From the NCBI GenBank assembly GCA_022316685.1, contig JAKJHU010000151.1, positions 248,001 through 312,000 of the forward strand: 64,000 bases of DNA. Reading direction: 5' to 3'. The position numbers and the translations under genes were made by a program. The notes below the pieces were generated by a model. That model saw only the letters and a program-made list of their open reading frames with translations. It had not been told where the DNA came from and did no database searches. This document shows positions 22,571 to 33,924 of the stretch, in pieces. How positions within the stretch are numbered: the stretch's first letter is position 1; each line of letters starts with the position of its first letter. The DNA is from Progne subis subis. Its lineage: Eukaryota > Chordata > Aves > Passeriformes > Hirundinidae.

Positions 22571-23395
22571 GCTGCAAAACTGTACCTTGAAACCTTCACC
22601 CTTTTCTCCACGGTGGGGATGTAAAACTTGGTTCTGGGGGTGCAGAAATGGTGGGAATAATGTGAGTGCCTCGTGGTTGGGGTGCTTCCTTTGGGATGAC
22701 TCCATGCTCCGGTGGATCTGCCGCTGCAGGACCGCTGGGGGAAGCCCGTGGGTGGGGGCTGAGGTCCCGGCAGGAGGTGGGGATGCATCAGGTGTCAGCC
22801 CTGGGTGCCAGCCAAGGTGTCTTCTAACAGCACCCCAGGGACCTGGCCAAGTGTGAGGTGCCCTCAGGAGGGCAGGGACAGCTGGGGGACAGGCAGGGGA
22901 CATTTGAGAACCAGATCCCTGCACCCCAGGGTGCCCTGGCCGAGATGGAGCTGCCAAGCAGGTCAGGAAGGATGGGCACCTCCCCTCCCCAGCACTGGGA
23001 CAGGACCAAAAGGATTTTTGTATGGCTTGGATGAACGTCCAGGCGTCTGGAGGATGGCTTGGAGCAGCTTTCCCCCTTAGGTCAGGCACGTGTTAGATTT
23101 GGAGCTTGGGTTTCCCTGCAAAATAGCACAAATTTCCCTATAAATCCTGCCTGGGATCCTATCCTGTTCTTTACAATTCCCTGAAAATAAGACCGGAAGG
23201 TTCCTCCTTTCGCTGTTTTCTTCTCCTGCCGTCTCTGACTCGCCTGTGTTCAACAGGGTCCACCTTAAGTGCTGTTGTTTCTCTGCCAAGGCCTTTCTTG
23301 TCACTCCAAAGGTTTTTATCCTCATCCCATTTCCCATTTTTCTCCCTGTCTGTATTCCTGAAGCGGTCCCTCCTCCATGAGGTAAGTCCAGGGTA
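22571..23395. other. Unique GC-rich non-coding DNA
   Basis: No recognised repeat. The minus-strand 240-codon frame across 22367-23089 crosses the CR1 remnant and is proline/serine-rich because of the GC-rich sequence. It has no domain. Confidence 0.45.
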
Positions 23396-23459
23396 GAATC
23401 ATAATAATGGAATCGTTTGGGTTGGAAGGGACCTTTAAAGATCATGCAATTCCAAAACC
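23396..23459 (-). mobile_element. CR1 3'-tail fragment
   Basis: 'agaatcataataatggaatc' then 'tttgggttggaagggacctt' and 'taaagatcatgcaattcc'. A 64-bp tail stub immediately upstream of a second minus-strand CR1. Confidence 0.85.
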
Positions 23460-23490
23460 AAACCCTCTTGGCTTAAATTAAATTGTTCAA

Positions 23491-23852
23491 GAAATGAGGG
23501 AATGATTTGTGTTGGAAGGGACCTTTAGGATCATCTTGTTCCGTCCCTCTGGCATGGCCTCCTGCAGGGACACCTCCCACTATCCCAGGTTGCTCCAAGC
23601 CCTGTCCAGCCTCGCCTTGGACACTTCCAGGGATGGGACAGCCACAGCTTCTCTGGGAGAATCTGTTCCCATGCCTCACCACCCACACATGGAGGATTTT
23701 TTTCCCCTGATATCCAATCTAAACTTACTTTCTGTCAGTCTGAAGCCATTCTCCCTTTTCCTGCCCTTCCAGGCCCTTGCAAATCGTCCATTTCTGCCTT
23801 TTTGTAGATCCCTCCAGGTACTGGAAAGCTGCAATTAGGCCACCCCAAAATC
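23491..23852 (-). mobile_element. CR1 LINE, 5'-truncated
   Basis: Reversed CR1 with tail 'gaatgatttgtgttggaagg', then 'aggttgctccaagccctgtc', 'gacagccacagcttctctgg' and 'ggtactggaaagctgcaatt'. With the stub 32 bp away this makes two tail ends in the same direction, so two insertions or a tail duplication. Confidence 0.93.
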
Positions 23853-25573
23853 TTCCCATTTCCTTGTTCTACGATCATCCAGACCCTCCCATCCAAGATT
23901 TCATCAGGGTTAAACCAAGCACCAAATTAATCCCTCCTGGCTCCTTCTTCAGGGGTGTCCCCATCGTCCCACCCTCAGACTGGAATTCTGCGGAGACTGT
24001 TGATTATAGCTGCAATTCCCTCTGGAATAATGAGTTTCCCCTGTCCCCTCACTGCTCCTTTGTGCTCCCACATCTCCCTCCCTCCCCAGCAGCATCTCTC
24101 TCCAGCAGAGAAGTCTAAAATCCAGGTCTCCTGAAGGAAGTGGAATCGCAAGGGTCATTTTCGCCTCTGCAGACGCTAAATCGTGCTCTGCTGACTGCTG
24201 GAAAACCTTTCCCTCCCCCTCCCGATCCACGCAGAAGTTTTGCAACAGCAGCAAATCCCTTGATAACCCGCCTGTGCTGGAAGCAAAGCCCTCCCCACCT
24301 CCGCCCACCGAGAAGTGCAGAACCTCAGCTTCCGTGATATCCCTTCTGTTTCTCTCTTTTTCTCGGGAGCTCCAGGCGAGGGGCAGACTTCTGAGTCAGG
24401 CTCTTTCTTCAGGTCCTGATTCAGGGCCCTTTGCAAAAGGATTAGTTTCTGTTTGAAGAGTTGTTTTTTTTTCCCTGCTCCGGGGTAATATCCAGGCAGG
24501 AGAAGCCAGCTAAGGGAGAGAGGAGCCTCGCAGAGTCCATTTCCACTCCCTTTTCCCAGTCAAACTGGGATGGATCCCAGCAGCCTGGGATGGATCAGTG
24601 AGACCAGGGTGTTGGACCCAAGATCTTTTCTCCACTCTTCTCTGAGGGCTGACTTGGGGCAGATGAGAAGAAAAGGGACTCAGCTTCCAGTTCCCTCCAT
24701 ATCCTCTCACCCTTCATTTTTTCCCTGGATGGGACTTATCCATCCCCGCTGTTGCTTTTCTATTCCCAGTCCCTGTCAACGGTTCCCTGACCCTGGTGCC
24801 AAGTGCACAGCCCAGCCCATTTCGGTGCTGCCTCTCATTCCAAATCCCGGCGGCTCCATCCACGTGGCCTCTTGGGACAGCTACAAATTCCCTTTCGGGA
24901 ACAGACCCACCCAGCAGTGGTGCCGGAGGTTTTATCCATAGTCCCAGCTGCCCAAGCATCTTCCATGCTTTGTGAGCCAGGCTTCTCACTTTTTCCAGCA
25001 GAGAGAAATCCAGGTTCTTGGGCACAGCATGTGGTTGGATCTCCACGGATCTCCATCCACGAGATTAAATCCAGCGGTGGATCCAAAAATTGATCCGTGG
25101 CTTGTTTTCCCTCATTGTTGGCTTCTGGTGGGAAGGAAACTCCTGGCTTGAAGCCTTACATCCAGACCTTGTGCTAGTTTAGGATGAAGGATTGCAATTC
25201 CAAGGAATAGGCCTGTGGACACTGAATCAGCTGTGAAAAAGTCCACTTCCATACTTTCCAGAGGCACCTTCATCTGGGCTCCGATGTTTAGTGCATGGAC
25301 CGTTCTTATCCAAAGGAAATCCCTGCAGAAGGGTTTGATGGAGACTGGGATCATCATCCCGAGGCTGAGCTTGAAGGAGTAGGAGAGAGAGACAGCCCCT
25401 CTCACAACAATTCCATGGATTCCACAGTGGAAAGCTCATGCCTTCCTTCTCCTCGGTCCTTCCGCATTGTCCCAATAATCACAAGCATTCCCAATCTCCA
25501 AGCGTCCTCCCAGGGAGGGACACTTGGGTTGGGCTGCCTGGCTGCTGTTCTGGCCCTGCCACTCATGGATTCA
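23853..25573. other. Unique non-coding DNA
   Basis: About 1.7 kb with no repeat family or exon recognised. Pyrimidine-rich patches but no long tract. Confidence 0.45.
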
Positions 25574-25630
25574 CAGCTGGACTCGGTGATCTCAGAGGTC
25601 TTTTCCAGCCTAAAGGATTCTGTGATTCCA
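25574..25630 (+). mobile_element. CR1 3'-tail fragment
   Basis: 'cagctggactcggtgatct', 'cagaggtcttttccagcct' and 'aaaggattctgtgattcca': the last about 57 bp of a CR1 in plus orientation. Confidence 0.82.
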
Positions 25631-25682
25631 CGGTGATTCCTGTTTCTTCTCCCTCAGTTCCTCCCAGGTTTTTAGTGCTGGT

Positions 25683-25889
25683 GGGAAGCAATAGTTACAA
25701 TCCCGAAGCTTCTCCAGGGCCACCACCAGCCACTTCTCCATCCTCCCACATTCACATCCTGAGTTTATAGCACAAAATCATGGAATGGGTAGCAATCACT
25801 ATGGTACTGAAGCTTTTCCAGGGCCACCACCAGCCACGTCTCGTCCTCACACATTCACATCCTGAATCCATAGCACAAACTCATGGAAT
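25683..25889. repeat. 104-bp direct tandem duplication
   Basis: Unit 1 (25683-25786) and unit 2 (25787-25889) share 'ccagggccaccaccagcca', 'cattcacatcctga' and 'tagcacaaa(a/c)tcatggaat' with scattered substitutions. Unit 2 runs on into a minus-strand CR1 tail (25873 onward). Unit 1 contains the corresponding 'cacaaaatcatggaatggg', so the duplication includes the first bases of the LINE tail and followed its insertion. Confidence 0.88.
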
Positions 25890-25980
25890 CTCCTGAACTG
25901 GGAGGGTGCCACAGGAATCATTGAGTCCAGCTCCTGGTCTTGCACAGGACAACCTCAACAATCCCACCGTGTCCAACTCC
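25873..25980 (-). mobile_element. CR1 3'-end fragment, variant subfamily
   Basis: Reversed CR1 with 'actcatggaatctcctgaac', 'atcattgagtccagctcctg' and 'cttgcacaggacaacctcaa'. The 'cctggtcttgcacaggacaa' block identifies a lineage distinct from the 'gccatgggcagggacacc' copies. Confidence 0.85.
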
Positions 25981-27623
25981 ATTATTATCTAAATTGCTGG
26001 AGGGTTCTGAACTGCCTGGAAAGTGCTACCTTGGGCCAAAACTGCTTTAAACCCTCACCTTGAATCCCTGTGGCCCCACAAGAGTTGAGTGGCTCCATCG
26101 GGTGAACATTTTCCCATTTCCTTCCTGCCCAAAGGGAAGAAGCCTCCGGCTTTTATCTTTGAATAAACCTTCCAACACCCTGTGGAATTTCCTTCCCTCC
26201 CTCCCACAGCTTGTGCCCGGCTCTTCCTGCTCTCCAGCTGAGGTGAGTGCAGCCTCGGGTCAAGTGTAATCATTTTTATAGAGCTGGGGATCAATAACTG
26301 CTGGAGAGAAATGCTGCGTATCAGAGTCCCCTCGGACCCTGGAAAACCAAAGGAATGCTACATGGAAGAGCACTTACTGTATTACTGCTGCAGGCGGATG
26401 GAGCTCCGTGCCAGAGGCTTGGCAGAGCTTTGGAAGTGCTGGAAGGATTTGTGCCCAGCCTCTTTGGGAATAGGGAGAACATTCCTACCCTGCACAGCCT
26501 TTCCCTCCTCCCATCTTTCCCAAGGAACATCCCTGTTTTACAAACACCAGCTACAAGAACACCGGGGAATCAGTGGCTTCATCCCAAGATGATGGATAAA
26601 GCAAGGAAAACATGGATACACATGGATTTAACACCATTCTGCCCCAAAACTCCTCTTTGGGAAGGTTTTTTTTAATGGTTTATGGTTTTTATTCCCTGTT
26701 TGGGTTGGCTCTGCTGCTGTGGGCTGCTGGAAAAGCTGGAATTTCCAGGGATAAACACCTAGATCAAATCCCTGCAAAACCCTGTGGGACAAGGTGTTGG
26801 ATAAATGTCAACAGAAAAAAACTCTGGGAATAACCGAAGATGGCTAAAAATTCTCCTGGGATAGAAACAAACTTAATTTGGGTAATTGGTGTCTTGAAGT
26901 GCGGGAAGTGGGAATGACATGGAAGTGCCATCAGGTGCCAAGCGTCCCTTTCCTCTCACATGACGCTTTCTTGGTGCACCACGGGTGATCTGTGGGATGT
27001 TATGGACGCGTGGGATTTGTCCAAGCATTCCCAGAGCCTTGTCACCTGTGTCTTTTGGCTCCTTCTCCTTTTCCCATCTCTGTCCCCGCTGTGGTTACTC
27101 CAGTGGAGCTGGGCTCAGGAGATCAGTGAGGGAGATTTCTGAGGGATTCCTGTTCTGCATGGAGAGGAAAAGCTCACATCTCTTTCCCTACCTCATTCAT
27201 GGATGTGCTCTCTGGACTATCCTGAGGATGAATCCAGCTTTAGCCCTCCATAGCCCTGCCCAGCTTAATTTGGGAAATGAAAATTGACGCTTGGCTTGGT
27301 GGGATGCAGCATCGTCAGCTCAGAGTAGGAATCAGAGGAATGAGCAATTAGTCATGGATGGGACTGTCACACATCCCTGGGTATCTTTCTCTCTCTTCCC
27401 AGTTTTCTATGGTGGTGCTTTTGAGGGAGTGGAGGAACTGGAGAAGCAGAAGATCATTGCCAGGTATATTGAATCTCTGGGATAGAATTAGGGTTTGCAC
27501 AGGAGGAATTTTATAGGACCATCCTTCAGAGAGGGAAATTCTTCTCCATTCCAAGAGAGAACAGTTCCTGAGCTTTGTCTGCTCCTATCCTGTTGCTCCA
27601 CACATCAGGATGGGGCTGGAGTC
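25981..27623. other. Unique non-coding DNA
   Basis: About 1.6 kb without a recognised repeat or exon. 26255-26300 is AT-rich with GTAATCATTTTTATAG. Confidence 0.45.
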
Positions 27624-27822
27624 CTAAAATCCTGGAATATTTTGCATTACAAAGGAATTTTAAAGGCCATCTGGTCCAACCACCCTGCAAGGAGTGAGGA
27701 GACCTTCAACCAGATCCGTCTGCTTGGAGCCCCATCCAACTCGACTGAATTTTTCCAGGGATGGGGCATCCACCTCCCTAGGACTGTGCCAGTGTTTTTC
27801 CACCCTCTCCAAGCAGGAAAGC
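27624..27822 (-). mobile_element. CR1 LINE, 5'-truncated, diverged
   Basis: Reversed CR1: 'ctaaaatcctggaatatttt', 'ggccatctggtccaaccac', 'ggagccccatccaactcgac' and 'agggatggggcatccacctc'. More substitutions than most copies here, suggesting an older insertion. Confidence 0.85.
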
Positions 27823-28944
27823 TTTAGGGACCCTAAATGTTTTAGGTCTGTCTGGGAATAGAAATGCACTGACAGGAGTCAGGGTGGGGTTGGGAACCCA
27901 TCGATCCTGTCTCCATCCATTTCTGGAGAGTTCTTCCATTCACCCATCCATACATCCATCAAACCCTCTCCAATCCATCCTCTCGGTGCTGCACAGGAAG
28001 TTTTGACAGGCAGAGACGGGAAAGTGCCAGGTCATCACTTCTGTTACTGTTGCAAATGAATTTTATGGATGGATATTTACATCTGACTTTATGACCCACT
28101 GCTTTCTGCTAAGGAAAGACATTTAAATCCACAGGAAAGATCTCCAGGGCTATGGTTTTATCAGACAGGAGAGGTCTGAACAGAGCAGATCTTCAAGCCT
28201 GGAATTCCACTGGTTCTGTTTCCTTCCAACATCGCCACGCAGTGATTTTGGAGGAATTTCCATGCAGATCCCTTGTGGCAGAGGTTTAGCTCCATTAACG
28301 TGCTTGGATCACAACTGGGAATGTGCCTCCTCTCCCTCTTTGCCCTTTTAGGACACCTGAACCTTGTGCCTGCTCTGACCAGGGCTGGTGTCAGCCATGG
28401 GTTCATTCCCATGGGATATTTTCCCAGTGAAATCTCCTTCCCCGCTTCTCCCTCTCCTGCTGGATTGGCAGGTGGAGGAGGGATTTGCTCCTCCATCCTG
28501 TCTCCCTAAACTCCCCTTTCCACCTGGATGGTGGCTTTCTGAGTCTGACTCCATCTCCTAAGCACAGGGTGGGTTTCTCCTGCTCGTTCCTCATTTGGTC
28601 CCCATTCCCTCGTCCCTGGTGCCCATGAGCTCCATATTCCATCCCATCCTTACCTGAGAGAGTTTGGTTCTTCCATGATGAGCAAAAAAGTAAATTCCAC
28701 CACCTTCCCTTCTCCTCCTCCTTGCTGGAGCTCAGCTAATGGACATCCAAGTCCTGGCCCCAATCCTGATGGATTCTGGTTGTCCTCAGGAGACCCAGGC
28801 TGTTCCCAGGGTACAAACCAGGCTCTGGAGTGGGAGAAGTTGTCCCAGGGCATCCTGCCCACACAGCTGTCCCCTCACCTGATGTCCCCAAACCACAGTG
28901 GCACGGAGCCGCTCACACCATCCAGCTGTGCTCCCTTAGCATCT
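27823..28944. other. Unique non-coding DNA
   Basis: Contains a loose (ATCC)n-like patch (27912-27976). No repeat family or exon otherwise. Confidence 0.45.
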
Positions 28945-29150
28945 CCTCAGCCCTGGTGGGGCACATCTGGGTGCTGTGTCCAGTTCCAGGGTCCTTGGGA
29001 CAGGAGGGACATGGAGCTCCTGGAGCAGGTCCAGAGGAGGACAGCGAGGATGACGAAGGGACTGGAGCATCTCCTTTACAAGGAAAGGCTGAGGGAGCTG
29101 GGGCTGTTCAGCCTCATCAGGAGGCACAGCTGAGAGGATATCGGAGTTCC
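28945..29150 (+). mobile_element. CR1, left half of a split copy
   Basis: 'tgctgtgtccagttccaggg', 'gagggacatggagctcctgg', 'gagctggggctgttcagcct' and 'gaggcacagctgagaggata' follow the CR1 body up to 'tcggagttcc', where the match is broken. The CR1 sequence appears to resume at 29695 with a second GAGTTCC, consistent with one LINE copy interrupted by a later insertion. Confidence 0.85.
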
Positions 29151-29694
29151 TGACTCTTTACTGCTCCAAGGTCGGCGTGAATAACACTCGGGAGATGTTT
29201 TTGGAGTCTCACTCTGAGTTTTATTATCCTTATCTATTACAAACTCATGAGATGCAAGCTCTCTAGCAAGTCGAGGAAGTGAACCCAAAATGGTGTCTGT
29301 TCAAGGCTATTTAAGTCCCAATTATCCAATAAACAGTTGACATCTATATTTTTTATGTTTCTAACCCAATTATGATCACCCCAAACCCGCAATGTGGACT
29401 TCTTCCACCCAGTTACAGAGAACCACCCAGGTTCATGAAGAAGAAGGAAGAAGAAGGTGCAAAAAAGACAAATAATCCACACCCTGAATTCTCCATCTTG
29501 GCTCCCATATATCACCACACACTAAAACCCCAAATCTCACCCTGTGAGATTACACAGTGCGATCCAAACTGCATCCCCATGATCCCAGTACTATCACTCA
29601 TTTTTGGGATCTTGTTTTGAGGCCTCAGGTCAAATCCAGCGCTTCCCTGAAATTCTGTGCCTGTCAGCACAGAGTCCAAAATTCTTGGCATCGA
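29151..29694 (-). mobile_element. LTR-like insertion splitting a CR1, copy 2 of a pair
   Basis: The core (29163-29557) is the second member of the family at 16735-17142. On the minus strand it carries AATAAA (complement of 29220-29225) about 60 bp before the putative 3' end. Identical GAGTTCC heptamers at 29144-29150 and 29695-29701 bracket 544 bp, and the CR1 reads on across them, so they may be the target-site duplication. The left end starts TG as expected, but the right end does not show a clean CA, and 29558-29694 does not align with copy 1. The outer right limit is therefore uncertain. Confidence 0.6.
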
Positions 29695-30034
29695 GAGTTC
29701 CCACAAGAGGGGACCCCATCCCTGTCTGTCCCTGCCTGCAGGGTGGGCTCAGGCTCTGCTCTGGGGGGCTCAGTAATGGCACAGGAGGAACAGGCAGGAG
29801 CTGATCCCAGGAAATTCCACCTGGATGTGAGGCAGAACTTCTTCCCTGGGCAGTGACCAAGCCCTGAACAGAGACCAGAGAGGGTGTGGAGTGTCGCTCA
29901 CTGGAGATATTCCAGAACCCTCCGGGCACAATCCTGTTCCCTGTGCCCTGGTGTGGCCCTGCTGGAGAAGGGGGGTGACACCAGATGATGCCACTGTGGT
30001 CCCTTCCAGCCTGACCCATTCCATGATTCTGTGA
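29695..30034 (+). mobile_element. CR1, right half of a split copy
   Basis: CR1 resumes after the insertion: 'caggaaattccacctggatg', 'aggcagaacttcttccctgg', 'ctggagatattccagaaccc', 'ggtcccttccagcctgaccc' and 'ttccatgattctgtgat'. The 'ggagatattc' and 'gaaattccacctggatgtg' blocks mark a different subfamily from the 'gatgggatattggga' copies. Confidence 0.9.
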
Positions 30035-30339
30035 TCGGACATCACTCCAACATCTGGCGTGAGCCAGCAGCGACGGTGGCCTCACCACAGGCGGCTTTGG
30101 AGCTGGCGGGGAAGATCCTGACCAGGCTGGGACAGGAATATCCAATCCCACAACCTGCTCCACAGGCACTGGAAGCAGGAGGAAGCTGGGCTTGGCCTCT
30201 CCCCCTTGGAGCCTGCAGTTAAATATTGACAAGGGAGGGCTGTTTTTAAGGGATGACTGATTTTATGAGCAATCATCAAGGAACGTGGGGATGTCACAAG
30301 CTCATCCAATATCCTGTCTCTGAGAGCATCCCCTCCCAG
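30035..30339. other. Unique non-coding DNA
   Basis: No repeat or exon recognised between the CR1 end and the AT-islet stretch. Confidence 0.35.
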
Positions 30340-30500
30340 CTGCCTGGGAGGAAGGAGTCAGCCCCTGTAATGGACACTTATCCGATAATTTGCCAAAGGG
30401 GGCAGTTTCTTGCTAACCTCAAGTGGTTTGTGTTTGGCGTGTGGCCTGAAACACAACCCTGACATCCCTCATAAATATTTATGCCAGCTGCCGGAGCAGT
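30340..30500. promoter_or_regulatory. Candidate conserved non-coding element
   Basis: A repeat-free block with CTTATCCGATAATTTGCC, GTTTCTTGCTAACC, a CAAGTGGTTTGTGTTTGGCG stretch and CATAAATATTTATGCC, which contains the perfect palindrome CATAAATATTTATG. The density of GATA-, forkhead- and AT-type words and the absence of repeats suggest an enhancer. Not testable here. Confidence 0.32.
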
Positions 30501-31479
30501 GGAGGAGATGTTTGACCGCATCCAGCCTCTGTGGGAGTTTTCCAAGCACTTGTTTCAGAGGGCCCCCGTGTGCTCAGGGCAAAGGGCAGCTCCTGAGTCA
30601 GCTCCAATCTGCTGCCAGGGAAGCCTCCCAGGAGGAAACCCACCCAGGAATGTGTTGGGGTGCAGAGACTCCTCCAGATTTGAATACTAAGCAGGATCAC
30701 GGCATGGAATATTCAGTCACTGTCCCGAGCTGTCAGCAGAGGGCTTGACACCTTTTCTACCTGGCTGCTCCAGAGCCTGGTGTCTTGGGGACACGGGGGC
30801 TGGCAGGGTGATCTCTCCAGCAGTGGATGGTGCCACCATGCCACCAAATGTCACCCTCCAGGGCTCCACCTGTGTGTCTCCAGGGATCAGGGTGGGGATT
30901 GCCCACCAGGACTGGGAGGCCAGGGAGCAGGGATGAGGCTGGGGCTCCAAAGACTCGGTTTTTTCCTGTGTTAGAGGTTCATTTGGCAAGGCGTGGGAAC
31001 ACCCTGGGCTCCTCGGCAATCCTCTGCCCTGCCTCAGGGGACCCGGCTGTGCTTTGTAATACCCGGGCTGAGGGACCTGGGACAATCATTCCCATCTGCT
31101 GACACTTTGTGGGAATATCGCTTTGGTTTCTGCTCCCTGTTTTCCTCCCTGGGGTGCTCTGAGCCCCCCCCTCAAGGGACAGAGGGGAGGCACAGCAGAG
31201 CCCCAGGGGACCCTGGGCAGATGCCAGCCTTGCCCGTGTCCCAAAGCTGGAGCCTCTCCTTTTGTGTTTTTTGGACACATCCAGGCTCGTTTGAGGTGCG
31301 GGGGTGCAAGGGTTAAGCCCTTGTCCTTTAGGAGCAATGAATTTATCTCATCACTCAGCCCAGGTCCTCCACCCCCGGAGCAGCATCCAAGGAAAGCCTC
31401 CCTCCCCCAGATCCTGGGGGCAGCCAAGCCTGAAGTCCCTCTCGCTTCCCACCGGCGGGAACAATGTTGTTCTGCACCC
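30501..31479. other. Unique non-coding DNA
   Basis: No repeat family or exon recognised. Confidence 0.4.
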
Positions 31480-31965
31480 AGGCAATTACTGCCGTCTAAT
31501 TAAAACCAAGGCGCATGCCATCCCTCAATGACACGGCGCTGGAGGTGGCAGGGAACACGGGAACAGGGAAAGCGGCTGCTCTGCCTTATCCCCCGCTTTC
31601 TCCAGACCTCCCCTCCCTACTTCCCTGCGGGACTTTGCTGTGGGGCCGCTCCCCAGGAAGCTCAGGAAGGTGGGCAGGAGGAATGGGAATGGAAGGGGGG
31701 GACAGAAAAGAGATGGATGCTGATGATTTTGCGGGAGGTGCCTCTGGAGCGTAAGCGTGTAAGCTCTGGGGGGCTTCATCCCATCCTCTCCTCCCACCCC
31801 TCCCTCCAACCTTTTAACAGCCACTCAGCTCCGGAGGCTCTTGATTGACTTTAAATGTAATTAAATCGCAGGCACGCCGAGGATAATTCAGGGAGGTTTC
31901 ATTGCCCGTCGGAGAGAGCGAGGCAGTGGAGACAGAGGGGCGTTAATAATGCACTTTTTATTGCC
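31480..31965. promoter_or_regulatory. Candidate conserved non-coding region
   Basis: Two islets, GGCAATTACTG / GTCTAATTAAAACC (31481-31508) and 'gtaattaaatcgcagg' through GGATAATTC and GTTAATAATGC (31857-31955), flank a C/G-rich segment. No repeat element lies within. Homeodomain-type TAATTA cores next to CpG-bearing sequence are typical of developmental enhancers. Confidence 0.3.
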
Positions 31966-32183
31966 GAGCAGTTGGAAGAGGTTCAGGGAATTTGTGGAGA
32001 GGGAGGAGCCTTGGACCAGGCAGGGGGGTTGGGATCAGGGAGGGGGAGTCTGGGATTTTTAGATTCAATCCCAAAAGTCCTCAGAGGGATGGGGGAATGT
32101 CCTGTGGCCGCTCAGGTGGCGCGTCCCTGCTGCATTATCCCATGGTAGGGCCGAGCCTTTGGATCAATCCCCAAGGGATGCAA
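31966..32183. other. Unique DNA with a quadruplex-type G-rich motif
   Basis: Mixed-composition DNA. 32023-32046 carries at least four runs of three or more G on the plus strand with loops of 1-4 bases, matching the usual G-quadruplex pattern. Confidence 0.6.
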
Positions 32184-32430
32184 AGGCTCTCCCAGGAAAT
32201 TAGTGCTAGGAAAAGAGGAAACAGGCTCACATTCTGCCGGGGGAGCTTCAGGTTGGACATCAGGAAGAAATTCCTCATGGGAAGGGGGTTTCAGGCATTG
32301 GATTGGGCTGCCCGTGGATGTGGTGGAGTCACCATCCATGGATGTGTTCAAGGAATGACTGGACGCGGCAGGGGACTGGTCACAGGCCGGACTGGAGGAT
32401 CTTGGAGGTGCTTTCCAAGATTCTGTGAGA
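32184..32430 (+). mobile_element. CR1 fragment with 3' end
   Basis: 'aggctctcccaggaaattag', 'gggggagcttcaggttggac', 'gatgtggtggagtcaccatc' and 'ggatcttggaggtgctttcc' then 'aagattctgtgag'. About 250 bp, diverged. Confidence 0.85.
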
Positions 32431-33924
32431 ATTCTCTGAGAAAAGAGCGAATTCACCTTGCATAGTGGAATAGTCAGGAATGCCCAGCTCAGGATGAGAA
32501 TTCCTGTCTCTTTTACCTTATGGATCCTTGCTGTGTCCCATCACATGAGGGGACAACTCTGCTTTAGGTCCTCTGGGTAAACCCGATTTTTCTGAACACT
32601 AAAGTGTGTGACTTCACCTTTCAGCTGCTGCTGATTTTTCCCACTTGTCTATTTTAGCTCTCTCTTTTTTGCTTTATTCCACCAGAAATCACTTCTGCTT
32701 CTTCCTCTAGAAGATAAACTGGGCAAAGACGTCCCTTGGGAAGAAGTCCTTTCATGAGTTTAGCTGGGCTTCAGGCTGCCCCAAATCCAGGTCTGACAAC
32801 TCCGCGCTTGGCTCGATCCAGGGAAGATCTGGAGAACTCCTAAATGGCAATAAAAGACCCAGGGGTTCAATTGGTGGCACATCCAAACTTCTTTCTGGAG
32901 AAACAAGAGGAACAATCTAGATTTCATCGATATGGAAAAATTCCCAGCAGAGGTAGAGTAGGTTGAAGGTGACTTCGAGGTCCATAAATGCTGGAGGCTT
33001 TGCTGTCACTGCCTTGTTTGGGGATGATGTTGGTTGCAAAGAAGGGTCCAGTGGTGCTGTGGCACCCTCCTGTCTCCGTCTGGTTTTACACAGGTGAGTT
33101 TTACTAAGTTATGCCTAAGTCTGGGTCTGCTGAGACCTGGGGAACATGTTGGTCCACACTGTTGTTGGTGGACTCTGAACAATTGCATGAGACAGAACCT
33201 CCTCTTCCACCTCATTTTTGTCATTTGTCACATCAGGCCACGCTGCCTTGGTTTGAGATCCACAGGTGAAAACACGGGATGGGGGTGTGGAGGAGCATTT
33301 CCTTGGAAAGAGAGCACGGCTGAAAGTTTTGGGCGTACAGGAGGTCTGGCTTTCAGCAAGGAGGCATCTCAAGTAGCATTTCTTGAGGTGGAAGCTGGTC
33401 CAGGGGCTGTTTCCAGAGGGAGGAACATTTCACAGTTTGTTGCATAAGAAGCAGAAGTTGTCTGGAAGAGGAAGCTCTGACCCCCTGCAGACTTAGTTGT
33501 CCTTCAGAGGGTGTTGAGACCAAACCAGCCCATCTCCTGTCACCTCCTGTCACCTGTCTTCCTAAATTCCCAGGTTTGGAGTCCTGGCTGGGCCAATGTG
33601 GCACCTTGAGTGGTGCTTTGCCATTTGCTATAGTAAAATCACCTCTCTGCTGGTGTCTCAAATTGGGAGAAGATCCTTAGACCAACCCAGAGCAATCAGT
33701 TGAACTCCCTCAAGATTCATTTCCCCTTGATGCTCTCGGTATTTTGTTCCTCTGGCCACCACGGGACCCCCCACAGCTCATGGAGCAGAAGGTGGGAGCT
33801 GCAGCTCCCGTCTTCTCCCAGGTCCCAGAGAGATCTGATCAAAGCATCCAGGAAAATCGATTCCAGGTGTGGAGCGGGTCCCCATGCCTGTTTAGGCCAG
33901 GCAGAGCCCTGTGGAGCATCTGAT
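32431..33924. other. Unique non-coding DNA
   Basis: No repeat family recognised. Two minus-strand frames (33115-33372 and 33353-33661, 85 and 102 codons, overlapping by 20 bp) are mildly protein-like in composition but match no family I know. They are listed as rejected rather than annotated. Confidence 0.45.

Noticed and set aside
22367..23089. 240-codon minus-strand open frame
   Set aside because: Proline/serine-rich reading of GC-rich DNA that crosses a CR1 tail remnant. No domain or splice context.
16000..30000. A single provirus spanning the two related LTRs
   Set aside because: No gag, pol or env remnants were recognised between them, and the interval contains many CR1 pieces, so independent insertions are simpler.
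33115..33661. Two overlapping minus-strand frames that look mildly protein-like, possible processed pseudogene
   Set aside because: Composition is suggestive, but there is no recognisable family, no poly-A tail and no target-site duplication. A translated database search would decide.
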